DNA of 7,833 bases. Source: JAAZNO01 sp012798275 (GTDB taxonomy: Bacteria > Chloroflexota > Anaerolineae > B4-G1 > SLSP01). Both the position numbers and the translations under genes were made by a program. Of the stretch, positions 1 to 5,360 are shown one piece after another (position 1 is the first letter of the stretch; every line of letters starts with the position of its first letter). The notes under the pieces were generated by a model. That model made no database searches. It was not told the DNA's origin and was given only the letters and a program-made list of their open reading frames with translations. The stretch lies in assembly GCA_035347995.1 (NCBI GenBank), contig DAOPQD010000129.1, forward strand, positions 1 to 7,833. The letters are read 5' to 3'.

Positions 1-669
1 GGATTTGCTCCTAACGCTACGCTTCCAACGCTTTGAAAAAGCGCAGTTTATGCCCGCGTGAAGTATAGCATAGAGTGCCGCTTGGCCGTGGCCTGCCAAC
101 AGCAGGCCCGCCAGCGCCGCACCCGCCAGGGGGATGCGCCGTGAACGACGCATAGCGCCATCGAGGCTCCAGAAAACCCACGGTAGCCAGGCCATCACAT
201 CGTTGAACTGCGGATGGCCCAGGGGGACGACGAAGGGATTGGAGAACGCGTAGGCTATCGCACCGAAGAGCGCCGGGCCGCGTCCCAGCCGCCAGACGGG
301 CGAACGTCTTAGATAGAGATAAAGTCCCCAGGCGGCCCAGAGCAGCGGGAACATCCCCCGTACCAGCAGCAGTTGGTCCGGCAGTGGATCGATGAGAAAG
401 AGCGGCCAGTTGAAGAGATTGAGCAATCTGTACTGCGTCTCAGCAATGATCGGATCCCCCGCCTGCAAGCCCGTATGCCAGAGCGGGAAGACACCCTGGC
501 GCACCCAGCGCGCCACGTAGCTCCAGACGGGATAGAGCTGGTTGAAGAGATCCCCGCCGCCGCGCGGAAAGGTGTAGCCGGCAATCCAGACAGGCCAGAA
601 GAAGAGCGCCACCGCGCTTGTGAGGAAGAGTAGCGCTGCACCTTCCTGGCGTAGCAGCCGTCGGATCAT
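1..669 (-). CDS. YfhO-like multi-membrane protein, partial (3' end beyond left edge)
   Basis: An open frame of 223 codons begins at ATG 667-669 and runs without a stop to the left edge. The start overlaps the TGA of the preceding gene (ATGA) and has a good Shine-Dalgarno site (GGAGG, about 5 nt upstream). Seen in the protein: a hydrophobic first segment (residues ~10-31), then a loop with GGGDLFNQLYPVW (Asp40) and PLWHTGLQAGDPI (62-74), further membrane segments, GHPQFNDVMAWLPW (151-164), and GLLLAGHGQAALYAIL (188-203). The Asp in the first loop, the 'lPlWn...G.P' loop and the two GH.Q motifs are the pattern I know from YfhO-like proteins, a GT-C-fold family thought to modify surface glycans or lipoteichoic acid. 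The family is usually 700-900 residues, so only the first quarter is present. Residues 208-223 turn abruptly polar and basic, which may mark a disruption near the edge. Substrate unknown. Confidence 0.8.
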   Translation of the reverse strand, partial: MIRRLLRQEGAALLFLTSAVALFFWPVWIAGYTFPRGGGDLFNQLYPVWSYVARWVRQGVFPLWHTGLQAGDPIIAETQYRLLNLFNWPLFLIDPLPDQLLLVRGMFPLLWAAWGLYLYLRRSPVWRLGRGPALFGAIAYAFSNPFVVPLGHPQFNDVMAWLPWVFWSLDGAMRRSRRIPLAGAALAGLLLAGHGQAALYAILHAGINCAFSKRWKRSVRSKS

Positions 670-2972
670 CGTCCCTCCGTGACGCGCACGCGGGTCAGGA
701 CGACGTGGGTCTCCGCCGTCTGGTATCGCTCTTGACGCACCGGCAGATGCGCGATCCGGCCTTCTTGCGCCGAGTAGACGGCCAACCGCAGATCGTAGAC
801 GCCCGGGATGGCGTCCTCAGTAACGGTGAGCACCCGCGTTTCTTCAAGCGTCTGGCCCTGCCACCACGTGGACGTGGGTGCCGCGCCGTCCAGAGGCCAG
901 GCGTCCCATTGCGCCGCCTTGCGCCACTGCCCGTCGATCAGCTGGACGGAAACGGTGTAGTCGCGCTCCATCGATGCGCGGCCTTCCCAGTGCAGCGTCA
1001 CCGTCAGCGGTTCACCGGCTGCCACGCTGAGGGCGCTGACGTCATAGCCGCGCAGCAGCATGCCCTTGCCGAAGCGGATCTGGATGGGGTTCGGCACGTC
1101 ACCCTCCGTTGCGACCAGCCGTACCTCGCCGAAGCGTGTGTGATCGTCGCCGGCCGGCGTGTGCAGTCGCGCACCCGTGGTCGCGTTGTAGACACCCACG
1201 CTGACGCTTAGAGTATCGGGCGCGTAGGCCTGCGGCGGGATGCGGATGGCGAGGTGTTCGGCCCAGGTGCGACCGGGCGTCAGCCGCGTCGTCGAGAGCA
1301 GCCCTCGGCCGGGCGGCGTGTCGCGCTGCGCGACGATGCGATCGCCTTCGCCCAGCAGATGAATGAAGAGCAGGTACTCGCTCTCGGTGGGCGCCAGACT
1401 CTCCCAGTAGAGGTCGAGCTCCACGTAATTACCGGGTTCCACCTTCTCCGTCGCTATGCGGTAGCCCAGCAGGTGCAGGTGTTGGCCGAAGGTGACATCG
1501 AGCGTTTGCGGGGGAGTGAATCCATCTGGCAGAGGCTCCGGCGGACGGTAACTGGGCAGAATCCAGGCGGGCAGCGCGACCACGGTAAGCGTCAACACCA
1601 CGGTGGGGATCGCAGCCATGGTCGCCCGCGCGAGCCGGACGCGCTGAGAGGGCACCCACGTCAAAAGGCCCCCAATAAGCCCCAATGACCAGAGGGGCAG
1701 GGCCGGGAAGACCAGGCGCCCCTGCGAGGCCATGGTCATGCGTGTCCAGCGGATCAGGGCGACGAAGACGGCGGCAGGCCAGGCCCACGCCAGGGCGCGC
1801 GCGGCGGTTAGCGGTTGCCAGTAGAACGGCCAGAGACGCCGCCAAAGCGGTTTCTCTTCGCGTAGCCATAGTAACAAACACCAGAGCAGACTCAGACCGG
1901 CGACGACAACCACGCCGTTGAGCGCGTGATAGATCCAGCGCGGCATGGGTACGTTCAGGCCGCCGAAGTTGCCCCAGTAGGCGGCCATGAAGGAGAAGCG
2001 CTCGCCCCAGAGATCGGCCAGGGTGGGGGTGAAGGGGCGCCCGCCCGCCACGTTGAGGAAGGCGTTGAGGCCCAGTGGGTCGCCGTAGAGGCGGGCGTTG
2101 CGCACGTACCACCAGCCTGCCAAGAGCGCTGCCGGAATCATCCACGTGAGCAGACTCTTTGCGAATGCTAGCGCACAGGCCCAGGTGGGGCGCGCGGGGC
2201 GATCCAGTCGCTGCCACGTCGCCCAGAGCGAAGTCGCTGCCGCCAGCGGGAGCAGCGCCAGCGCGCTCTCCTTGCTCAAAATCGCCAGGCCGATGGCGAG
2301 GCCCAGGCGGAGTTCCGCGCCGGGAAAGTCACTCTCCTGTTTGAGCATGCGCACCATGAGCAGCAGGGCGAGAATGGAGAGTGGGATGACCAGGGCGTCG
2401 TTGTTGACGGAGCTGCTGATGAAGACGAACATGGGTGTGAAGGCGTGCGTCGCGGCGACGGCGAGGGCCAGGCGCGGGCGCGCCGGGAAGAGCGCGCGGA
2501 TCAGGCGCCAGGAGAGGGCAACGGCCCAGACGCCCAGCAGCACGGAGAAGAAGCGGGCCACGTGGACGGCCAGCACGGTTCCGCGCCAGGGAAAGCGCTC
2601 GGCGGTAGGATTGTGGAGCACGAGGTTGACGTTGTGACGGTCGGGTGTGATGAGGCCGCTGGCGGCTTGTGGGTTGATGTTGTAGACCTGCTCGAAGTCG
2701 CTGGTATCGATCCACGAGGTCAGTGCGGCGGCCAGCATGTAGTAGAGTGGCGGCTGGCTGGCTTCCTGCCGCCATGGGCCAACCTCGACGCCCGGTTCCA
2801 GCGGCTGCACGGGCAGGGCGCGCTCTGTGGCGACATAGTGGACCATAGGGTAGTGGGAGATTTCGTCGGAGATCTCGAAGATGGGGATGAGGGCGCTGTA
2901 GGCTGTGCCCAGGATCAGGAAGAGGGCCAGGATGATGATAAGTCCTCGGTTGGCTTTTGACGGTGCGATCAC
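666..2972 (-). CDS. GT-C/DUF2142-like membrane glycosyltransferase with two C-terminal beta-sandwich repeats
   Basis: 768 residues. The start is GTG at 2970-2972, overlapping the upstream TGA (GTGA), with AAGGAG about 10 nt upstream. A signal-anchor helix (11-30) is followed by FEISDEISHYPMVHY (32-46); the acidic DE..H just after the first membrane helix is the usual GT-C catalytic loop feature. QPPLYYMLAAAL (73-84), SSSVNNDAL (187-193), WWYVRNARLYGDPLG (287-301) and QGRLVFPALP (417-426) match DUF2142/PMT-like proteins. About ten hydrophobic segments end near residue 473. Residues 490-768 are soluble and hold two related beta-rich domains. Known of the superfamily: transfer of sugars from polyprenyl-phosphate donors at the outer face of the membrane. 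Inferred: a surface glycan or glycoprotein role, with the tail outside the cell. It is probably co-translated with the genes on both sides. Complete; acceptor unknown. Confidence 0.82.
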   Translation of the reverse strand: MIAPSKANRGLIIILALFLILGTAYSALIPIFEISDEISHYPMVHYVATERALPVQPLEPGVEVGPWRQEASQPPLYYMLAAALTSWIDTSDFEQVYNINPQAASGLITPDRHNVNLVLHNPTAERFPWRGTVLAVHVARFFSVLLGVWAVALSWRLIRALFPARPRLALAVAATHAFTPMFVFISSSVNNDALVIPLSILALLLMVRMLKQESDFPGAELRLGLAIGLAILSKESALALLPLAAATSLWATWQRLDRPARPTWACALAFAKSLLTWMIPAALLAGWWYVRNARLYGDPLGLNAFLNVAGGRPFTPTLADLWGERFSFMAAYWGNFGGLNVPMPRWIYHALNGVVVVAGLSLLWCLLLWLREEKPLWRRLWPFYWQPLTAARALAWAWPAAVFVALIRWTRMTMASQGRLVFPALPLWSLGLIGGLLTWVPSQRVRLARATMAAIPTVVLTLTVVALPAWILPSYRPPEPLPDGFTPPQTLDVTFGQHLHLLGYRIATEKVEPGNYVELDLYWESLAPTESEYLLFIHLLGEGDRIVAQRDTPPGRGLLSTTRLTPGRTWAEHLAIRIPPQAYAPDTLSVSVGVYNATTGARLHTPAGDDHTRFGEVRLVATEGDVPNPIQIRFGKGMLLRGYDVSALSVAAGEPLTVTLHWEGRASMERDYTVSVQLIDGQWRKAAQWDAWPLDGAAPTSTWWQGQTLEETRVLTVTEDAIPGVYDLRLAVYSAQEGRIAHLPVRQERYQTAETHVVLTRVRVTEGR
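729..1085 (-). repeat. Beta-sandwich repeat 2 in the membrane glycosyltransferase
   Basis: Residues ~630-748. Signature: IRFGKGMLLRGYDV, AAGEPLTVTLHWEGRA, DYTVSVQLID, AQWDAWPLDG, APTSTWWQGQTLEE, GVYDLRLAVYSAQEGRIAHL. It aligns in order with repeat 1 (LLGY/LRGY, LYW/LHW, FIHLL/VQLID, D.PP.RG/D.WPLDG, PT.TW). The copies are diverged, so this is an old protein-level duplication rather than a DNA repeat. Confidence 0.62.
1137..1499 (-). repeat. Beta-sandwich repeat 1 in the membrane glycosyltransferase
   Basis: Residues ~492-612 of the 768-residue protein. Signature: FGQHLHLLGYRI, then VEPGNYVELDLYWESLAP, EYLLFIHLL, AQRDTPPGRGLLSTTRLTPG, and SVSVGVYNATTGARL. The order is gel-like strand, 'LLGY', 'PG..v.l.LyW', 'f.hLl', 'D..Pg.G...T...PG', 'vGvYn..tg.RL'. 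The same order recurs downstream in this protein and in the neighbouring ORF at 2969-4003. It is probably an extracytoplasmic accessory domain; function not known to me. Confidence 0.65.
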
Positions 2973-3004
2973 GGCTGGCGTTCTCCTTCCGGCGTTCCGC
3001 TGCA

Positions 3005-3376
3005 GGGCGTCAGACGGTAGGTTTGATCGGGGAGAGGCTGTCCCATAGCGTCATGGGCGGGCCAGCGCGTGTTTTGCTCCGGTGACCAAAGGCCCACGCC
3101 GACGACGCCCTCCGGCGCATCGGCACCCTCGATCATGCGAAGCTCGTGGATGATCTCACCAGGCTGCCAGTCAGTCGGCGGATAGAGGCCGCGCAGTGCC
3201 GCGCTGTCGGCCTGGGCGCTGAGAGCACCGTTCGTCTCCAACCAGTGGGTGAAGATAGTGGGTTGTCCTTCGACAGGGGCGAGTGTCTCCCACGTCAGTT
3301 CCACGCTGATCTGCTGTGATTCCCTGCGGTGGCAAGCAGCGGCGCGCAACGCGATGGCGTCGCCGAAGGTGGCCAG
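3005..3376 (-). repeat. Third copy of the beta-sandwich domain, in the chimeric ORF
   Basis: Residues ~210-333 of the 344-residue ORF. FGDAIAL, VELTWETLAP, TIFTHWLETNG, AQADSAALRGLYPPTDWQPGE and VGLWSPEQNTRW follow the same element order as the two repeats in the downstream glycosyltransferase (compare LYWESLAP with LTWETLAP). This supports common ancestry of the two genes' tails. Protein-level similarity only. Confidence 0.6.
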
Positions 3377-3982
3377 CGGTTCGGCCGGCGGCGTCGACCT
3401 CTCGATACGTCCCGCGGTCACCAGCGTCATGCGGGTCGGATGATAGGTGACGATCTCCACGACGCTGGCCACCCGCAAATCCTCGGCGCTGAGCGCGGGA
3501 TCGGCCGGCTCCAGGGTATAGGGCAACCCCGGCGTGATGACGGCGCCGAAGGCACGAGTCGTGACCTGCGGATCAGCGCCCGTGTGTGCGGCGATGAACA
3601 TCTCGCCGTTGGTCGGCGGCGGGATGGGAATGATGCCTTCGTGCATCAGCGGGTAGGTGCGCTTGACAGGCGTCACGCGACATGCATCGTCGAGTTTTGC
3701 TGTCAACGCTGGCAATGTCGCTGCCCCCAGATCCGGGCGGCGTTTGCCGATGACGCGAAATATCTCTGGCGCTTCCGGTCGCACATAGCGTGCGTCAGGA
3801 TCATCCAACAGGCGCAAAAACACAGGCAAAGTAGTGGAAAACCACTCTGGACGAACCGTGGCGATGTTCTCGCTAACCCAAATGACGTTCATACGCACCT
3901 CGGGTACAGGGTCGTTGGCGCAAGCTAGCATGCAGGGCAGGTGTGCTTCAACCAACCCTGGATCTGCACGACCGATACGACC

Positions 3983-3984
3983 TA
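3983..3984. repeat. TA target duplication, left side of IS630 element
   Basis: The TA in CCTA immediately outside the left terminus at 3985. It pairs with the TA at 5174-5175, as expected for IS630/Tc1-type insertion. Confidence 0.75.
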
Positions 3985-4007
3985 GTGCATTAACAGGGTA
4001 CATTTTC
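3985..4007 (+). repeat. Left terminal inverted repeat of IS630 element
   Basis: Reads inward GTGCATTAACAGGG and continues to 4007. Against the reverse complement of 5151-5173, 14 of 23 positions match without gaps, with TGCA, ACAG and an ATT-TC block conserved. It overlaps the last codons of the DDE-half ORF (stop at 3990-3992) and the apparent start of the chimeric ORF. Confidence 0.65.
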
Positions 4008-4604
4008 TGGAATAGTCAGATGGGGTTCATGCGGGCAGTCGGAGGCGGCGCACGCCCGCTCCGCCAATTCCTGGGCGGACAAAGTCTCCGCGGGCTCTAC
4101 CACCCGCCGTTTAGCATGAACCCCATGAGGTTCAATCGGGTTGAGCCAGGGGCTCTTGATCGGCAACAGGCACGGGACCAGTCGCACACCCTGCCCCGTC
4201 TGCTTGACTGCCCGGTTGTGGGCGCGAATCCAGGTGCGCACTTCGTGGCATGTCAGCCACGAAGCGTTATCCCAGATCAACAACAACGCGCGCTTCCCCA
4301 CCTGCGCCAGTTTATCACCACACCATGCCAAGTATTGCGTTGTGATGTTACTCACCGGCTGTCCGTCCACAAAGCGCCACCACACCTGTTCCATCGGTTC
4401 CGCTGCATCCGGTACCACCCAGCGCACCAGCAGCCCGTAACATGCCAGCGCCTTGGGATCGGGGTCATCCTTACCCTTGGGCTGCTCCACTAAATGTAGC
4501 GGCTTGCCGTCTGGACTCCAGGCGTGTAAGCACGGTTGGGCAAAGCGACTCCACCAAGTTTCGTCCTGGAAGCCCAATGCCCACTCGGGATGCGCCGCTG
4601 CCAA
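3990..4604 (-). CDS. IS630 transposase, catalytic (DDE) half
   Basis: 204 residues counted from a TTG at 4602-4604, but the true translation probably enters this frame upstream, at the A run 4627-4633, because the frame between reads NARDRLIGLAAAHPEWALGF as one continuous family sequence. Catalytic residues: Asp14 in GFQDETWWSR, Asp112 in LLLIWDNASW, and Glu158 in SPWLNPIEPHG. All three are present, with 45 residues between the second and third as in IS630. WDNASWL carries Leu where many relatives have His. The stop TAA at 3990-3992 lies inside the left terminal repeat, so the protein ends almost at the element's end. Joined to the upstream half by a +1 (or -2) shift it would be 381 residues, a normal family length. 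No independent ribosome site is obvious at the TTG. Confidence 0.85.
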   Translation of the reverse strand: MAAAHPEWALGFQDETWWSRFAQPCLHAWSPDGKPLHLVEQPKGKDDPDPKALACYGLLVRWVVPDAAEPMEQVWWRFVDGQPVSNITTQYLAWCGDKLAQVGKRALLLIWDNASWLTCHEVRTWIRAHNRAVKQTGQGVRLVPCLLPIKSPWLNPIEPHGVHAKRRVVEPAETLSAQELAERACAASDCPHEPHLTIPENVPC

Positions 4605-4617
4605 ACCGATCAGCCGG

Positions 4618-5136
4618 TCACGGGCGTTTTTTTCGCTGGTAATCCGGATCCGGGCTGGTGATCCACTTTTTCGCGCGTTTCCAGTTGACTTTCATCCGCT
4701 TCAGCGTGGCGCGGATAGTCTCACCGCTAACTTGACTGTCGGTAAGCCCTTCGGCGTAGCACACTTCGGCTACCAAGTTGCGTGTCCAGAGATTCGTGGG
4801 CTTCCCAAAGTCGCGCGGGCTGCGATGCAACAACGCTTGCAATTCTTCGTATTTCTCCGGCGGCAGGGCGGCATGGATATGCTGGGGGCGCGTCGAGTGA
4901 CGTGTTAAGGTGGTGAGGCCTTCCGCATCAAACGCATGGATGGCGTTGCGCACGGTTTGGGCATCGCACCCCAACAACTGGGCAATGGCGGGCACGCGCT
5001 CCTTTCGCGCACTCGCCGCTATGATTTGACAGCGCCGGAGCTGAAAGCGGTCTTTGCTGCGTAACCCAGCAGTAACGGTCTGCTGTTCTTCGGGCGTCAA
5101 CTCTCGAACGTATATGGGCGGTTTCATACCACCCAT
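4618..5136 (-). CDS. IS630 transposase, N-terminal DNA-binding half
   Basis: 172 residues from ATG 5134-5136; an alternative ATG at 5125-5127 (residue 4) is equally possible, and neither has a strong Shine-Dalgarno site. Residues ~10-75 form the helix-turn-helix region (LTPEEQQTVTAGL, RRCQIIAASARKERVPAIAQ, LGCDAQTVRNAIHAFDAEGL), which binds the terminal repeats in this family. Residues ~85-160 are the winged/linker part (LPPEKYEELQALLHRSP, VSGETIRATLKRMKVNWKRA). The frame ends with KKWITSPDPDYQRKKRP and TGA at 4618-4620, just after a run of seven A. Family members continue straight into NARDRL and FQDE, which here lie in the next frame. Transposase production therefore needs frameshifting or polymerase slippage, unless the shift is a disabling mutation. 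Confidence 0.85.
   Translation of the reverse strand: MGGMKPPIYVRELTPEEQQTVTAGLRSKDRFQLRRCQIIAASARKERVPAIAQLLGCDAQTVRNAIHAFDAEGLTTLTRHSTRPQHIHAALPPEKYEELQALLHRSPRDFGKPTNLWTRNLVAEVCYAEGLTDSQVSGETIRATLKRMKVNWKRAKKWITSPDPDYQRKKRP
4627..4633 (-). other. A7 slippery run at the transposase frame change
   Basis: On the coding strand CAGCGAAAAAAACGCCCGTGA carries seven A between the two halves. Frame 1 reads CGA AAA AAA CGC CCG TGA; the DDE half needs GAA AAA AAC GCC CGT GAC, a +1 (or -2) change. Loss of one A or gain of two during transcription would give an in-frame product. Transcriptional realignment on A runs is known for IS elements. A 10-bp palindrome, CCGGATCCGG (4644-4653), lies about 10 nt upstream; its relevance is unknown. 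Confidence 0.65.
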
Positions 5137-5150
5137 TTTACCACTAAAAC

Positions 5151-5173
5151 GAGAATCTTGTCTGTGTTTGCAT
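5151..5173 (-). repeat. Right terminal inverted repeat of IS630 element
   Basis: Read on the minus strand from 5173 inward: ATGCAAACACAGACAAG and so on to 5151. It matches the left terminus at 14 of 23 positions. It lies upstream of the transposase start and would also be where the transposase promoter sits. Confidence 0.65.
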
Positions 5174-5175
5174 TA
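5174..5175. repeat. TA target duplication, right side of IS630 element
   Basis: The TA in TAGG immediately outside the right terminus; partner of 3983-3984. Confidence 0.75.
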
Positions 5176-5338
5176 GGTAACGCTGTTGAATCCTGAGTGG
5201 ATAGATAATGACTTTCCGGTGAAGTCTAAAAAACGGGTTTTATGCGAGGCTTACCTTCCAATCCCTGAGAACGCATAATATGTGAGAACGCGATCAACAT
5301 CAGAGTACCACTGATTTGAGTTTTGAGGCCAGGTAGTA
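5176..5338. other. Remnant segment between the two insertion sequences
   Basis: 163 bp without a complete gene. Joined across the excised IS630 element, its left end continues the HEAT frame on the minus strand (IQQRYLGRIGRADPGL), but that frame meets TAA at 5240-5242 after about 21 more codons and has no ATG. Either the HEAT gene was already broken, or an upstream junction lies within this segment. On the minus strand another frame that crosses the terminal repeat of the larger IS reads NQWYSDVDRVLTYYAFSGIG and stops at 5251; it could be a gene remnant, but I do not recognise it. The AAAACCCGTTTTTT stretch (about 5228-5241) is only a 5-bp inverted repeat and is too weak to call a terminator. 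Confidence 0.5.
5275..5303 (-). promoter_or_regulatory. Possible sigma70-type promoter between the insertion sequences
   Basis: On the minus strand CTGATG (5298-5303), a 17-nt spacer and TATTAT (5275-5280). The -10 matches consensus at 5 of 6 positions, the -35 only weakly. It points toward the IS630 element and the operon remnant. It is a pattern match only, and could be chance in an AT-richer stretch. Confidence 0.22.
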
Positions 5339-5356
5339 TGACAAAATTTCTCGCGC
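5339..5356 (+). repeat. Left terminal inverted repeat of the 2.4-kb IS
   Basis: TGACAAAATTTCTCGCGC reading inward. The partner at 7723-7740 differs only at position 16 (C versus T). Ends just before the transposase stop codon at 5361-5363. Confidence 0.85.
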
Positions 5357-5360
5357 CCTC

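Larger units (their letters stand above)
2969..4003 (-). pseudogene. Chimeric ORF: HEAT-repeat fragment joined to an extracytoplasmic beta-sandwich tail; IS-truncated
   Basis: 344 residues from ATG 4001-4003, ending in a TGA that overlaps the next gene's GTG. Residues ~7-109 are HEAT-like: LGRIGRADPGLVEAHLPCML, DPVPEVRMNVIWVSENIA, STTLPVFLRLLDDPDARYVR, APEIFRVIGKRRPDL, ALTAKLDD. Residues ~115-344 resemble the soluble tail of the downstream glycosyltransferase, with ATFGDAIALRAAA, ISVELTWETLAPVEG, FTHWLETNGALSAQADSAAL, YPPTDWQPGEIIHELR and GVGLWSPEQNTRW. The ORF has no signal peptide or membrane helix, so an exported-type domain is attached to a cytosolic-type repeat. The start codon and first six codons lie inside the IS630 element and have no Shine-Dalgarno site. 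I therefore read it as a remnant: the HEAT gene lost its 5' end to the IS, and an earlier deletion or fusion near 3640-3680 replaced the membrane part of a glycosyltransferase. A functional fusion is less likely. Confidence 0.6.
3985..5173 (-). mobile_element. IS630-family insertion sequence, 1189 bp
   Basis: The ends are set by two independent signs. First, the termini form an imperfect inverted repeat: GTGCATTAACAG inward from 3985 and ATGCAAACACAG inward from 5173. Second, the flanks are CCTA on the left and TAGG on the right, so removing the element and one TA restores CCTAGG. Insertion at a TA with duplication of that TA, often within CTAG, is known for IS630. The length fits the family (about 1.1-1.2 kb), as does the split transposase with HTH and DDE parts. 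The element points the same way as the neighbouring genes and interrupts a HEAT-repeat reading frame. One base after the TA on each side was inspected by eye only. Confidence 0.85.

Noticed and set aside
309..641. 110-codon minus-strand open frame rich in Ser and Arg
   Set aside because: It overlaps the YfhO-like gene in another frame, has a low-complexity Ser/Arg/Cys composition typical of a shifted GC-rich frame, and lacks any motif.
1429..2217. 262-codon minus-strand open frame inside the DUF2142-like gene
   Set aside because: It lies wholly within the real gene in another frame; the composition (Arg, Ala, His, Pro) is that of an out-of-frame reading and there is no membrane pattern.
705..2960. 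Several plus-strand open frames of 60-180 codons opposite the membrane glycosyltransferase
   Set aside because: They are antisense shadows of a GC-rich gene: Arg/Gly/Ala/Pro-rich, no motifs, no ribosome sites, while the minus-strand protein has clear family features.
5228..5241. Rho-independent terminator at AAAACCCGTTTTTT
   Set aside because: The inverted repeat is 5 bp, AT-rich and has almost no loop; too weak to form a terminator hairpin.
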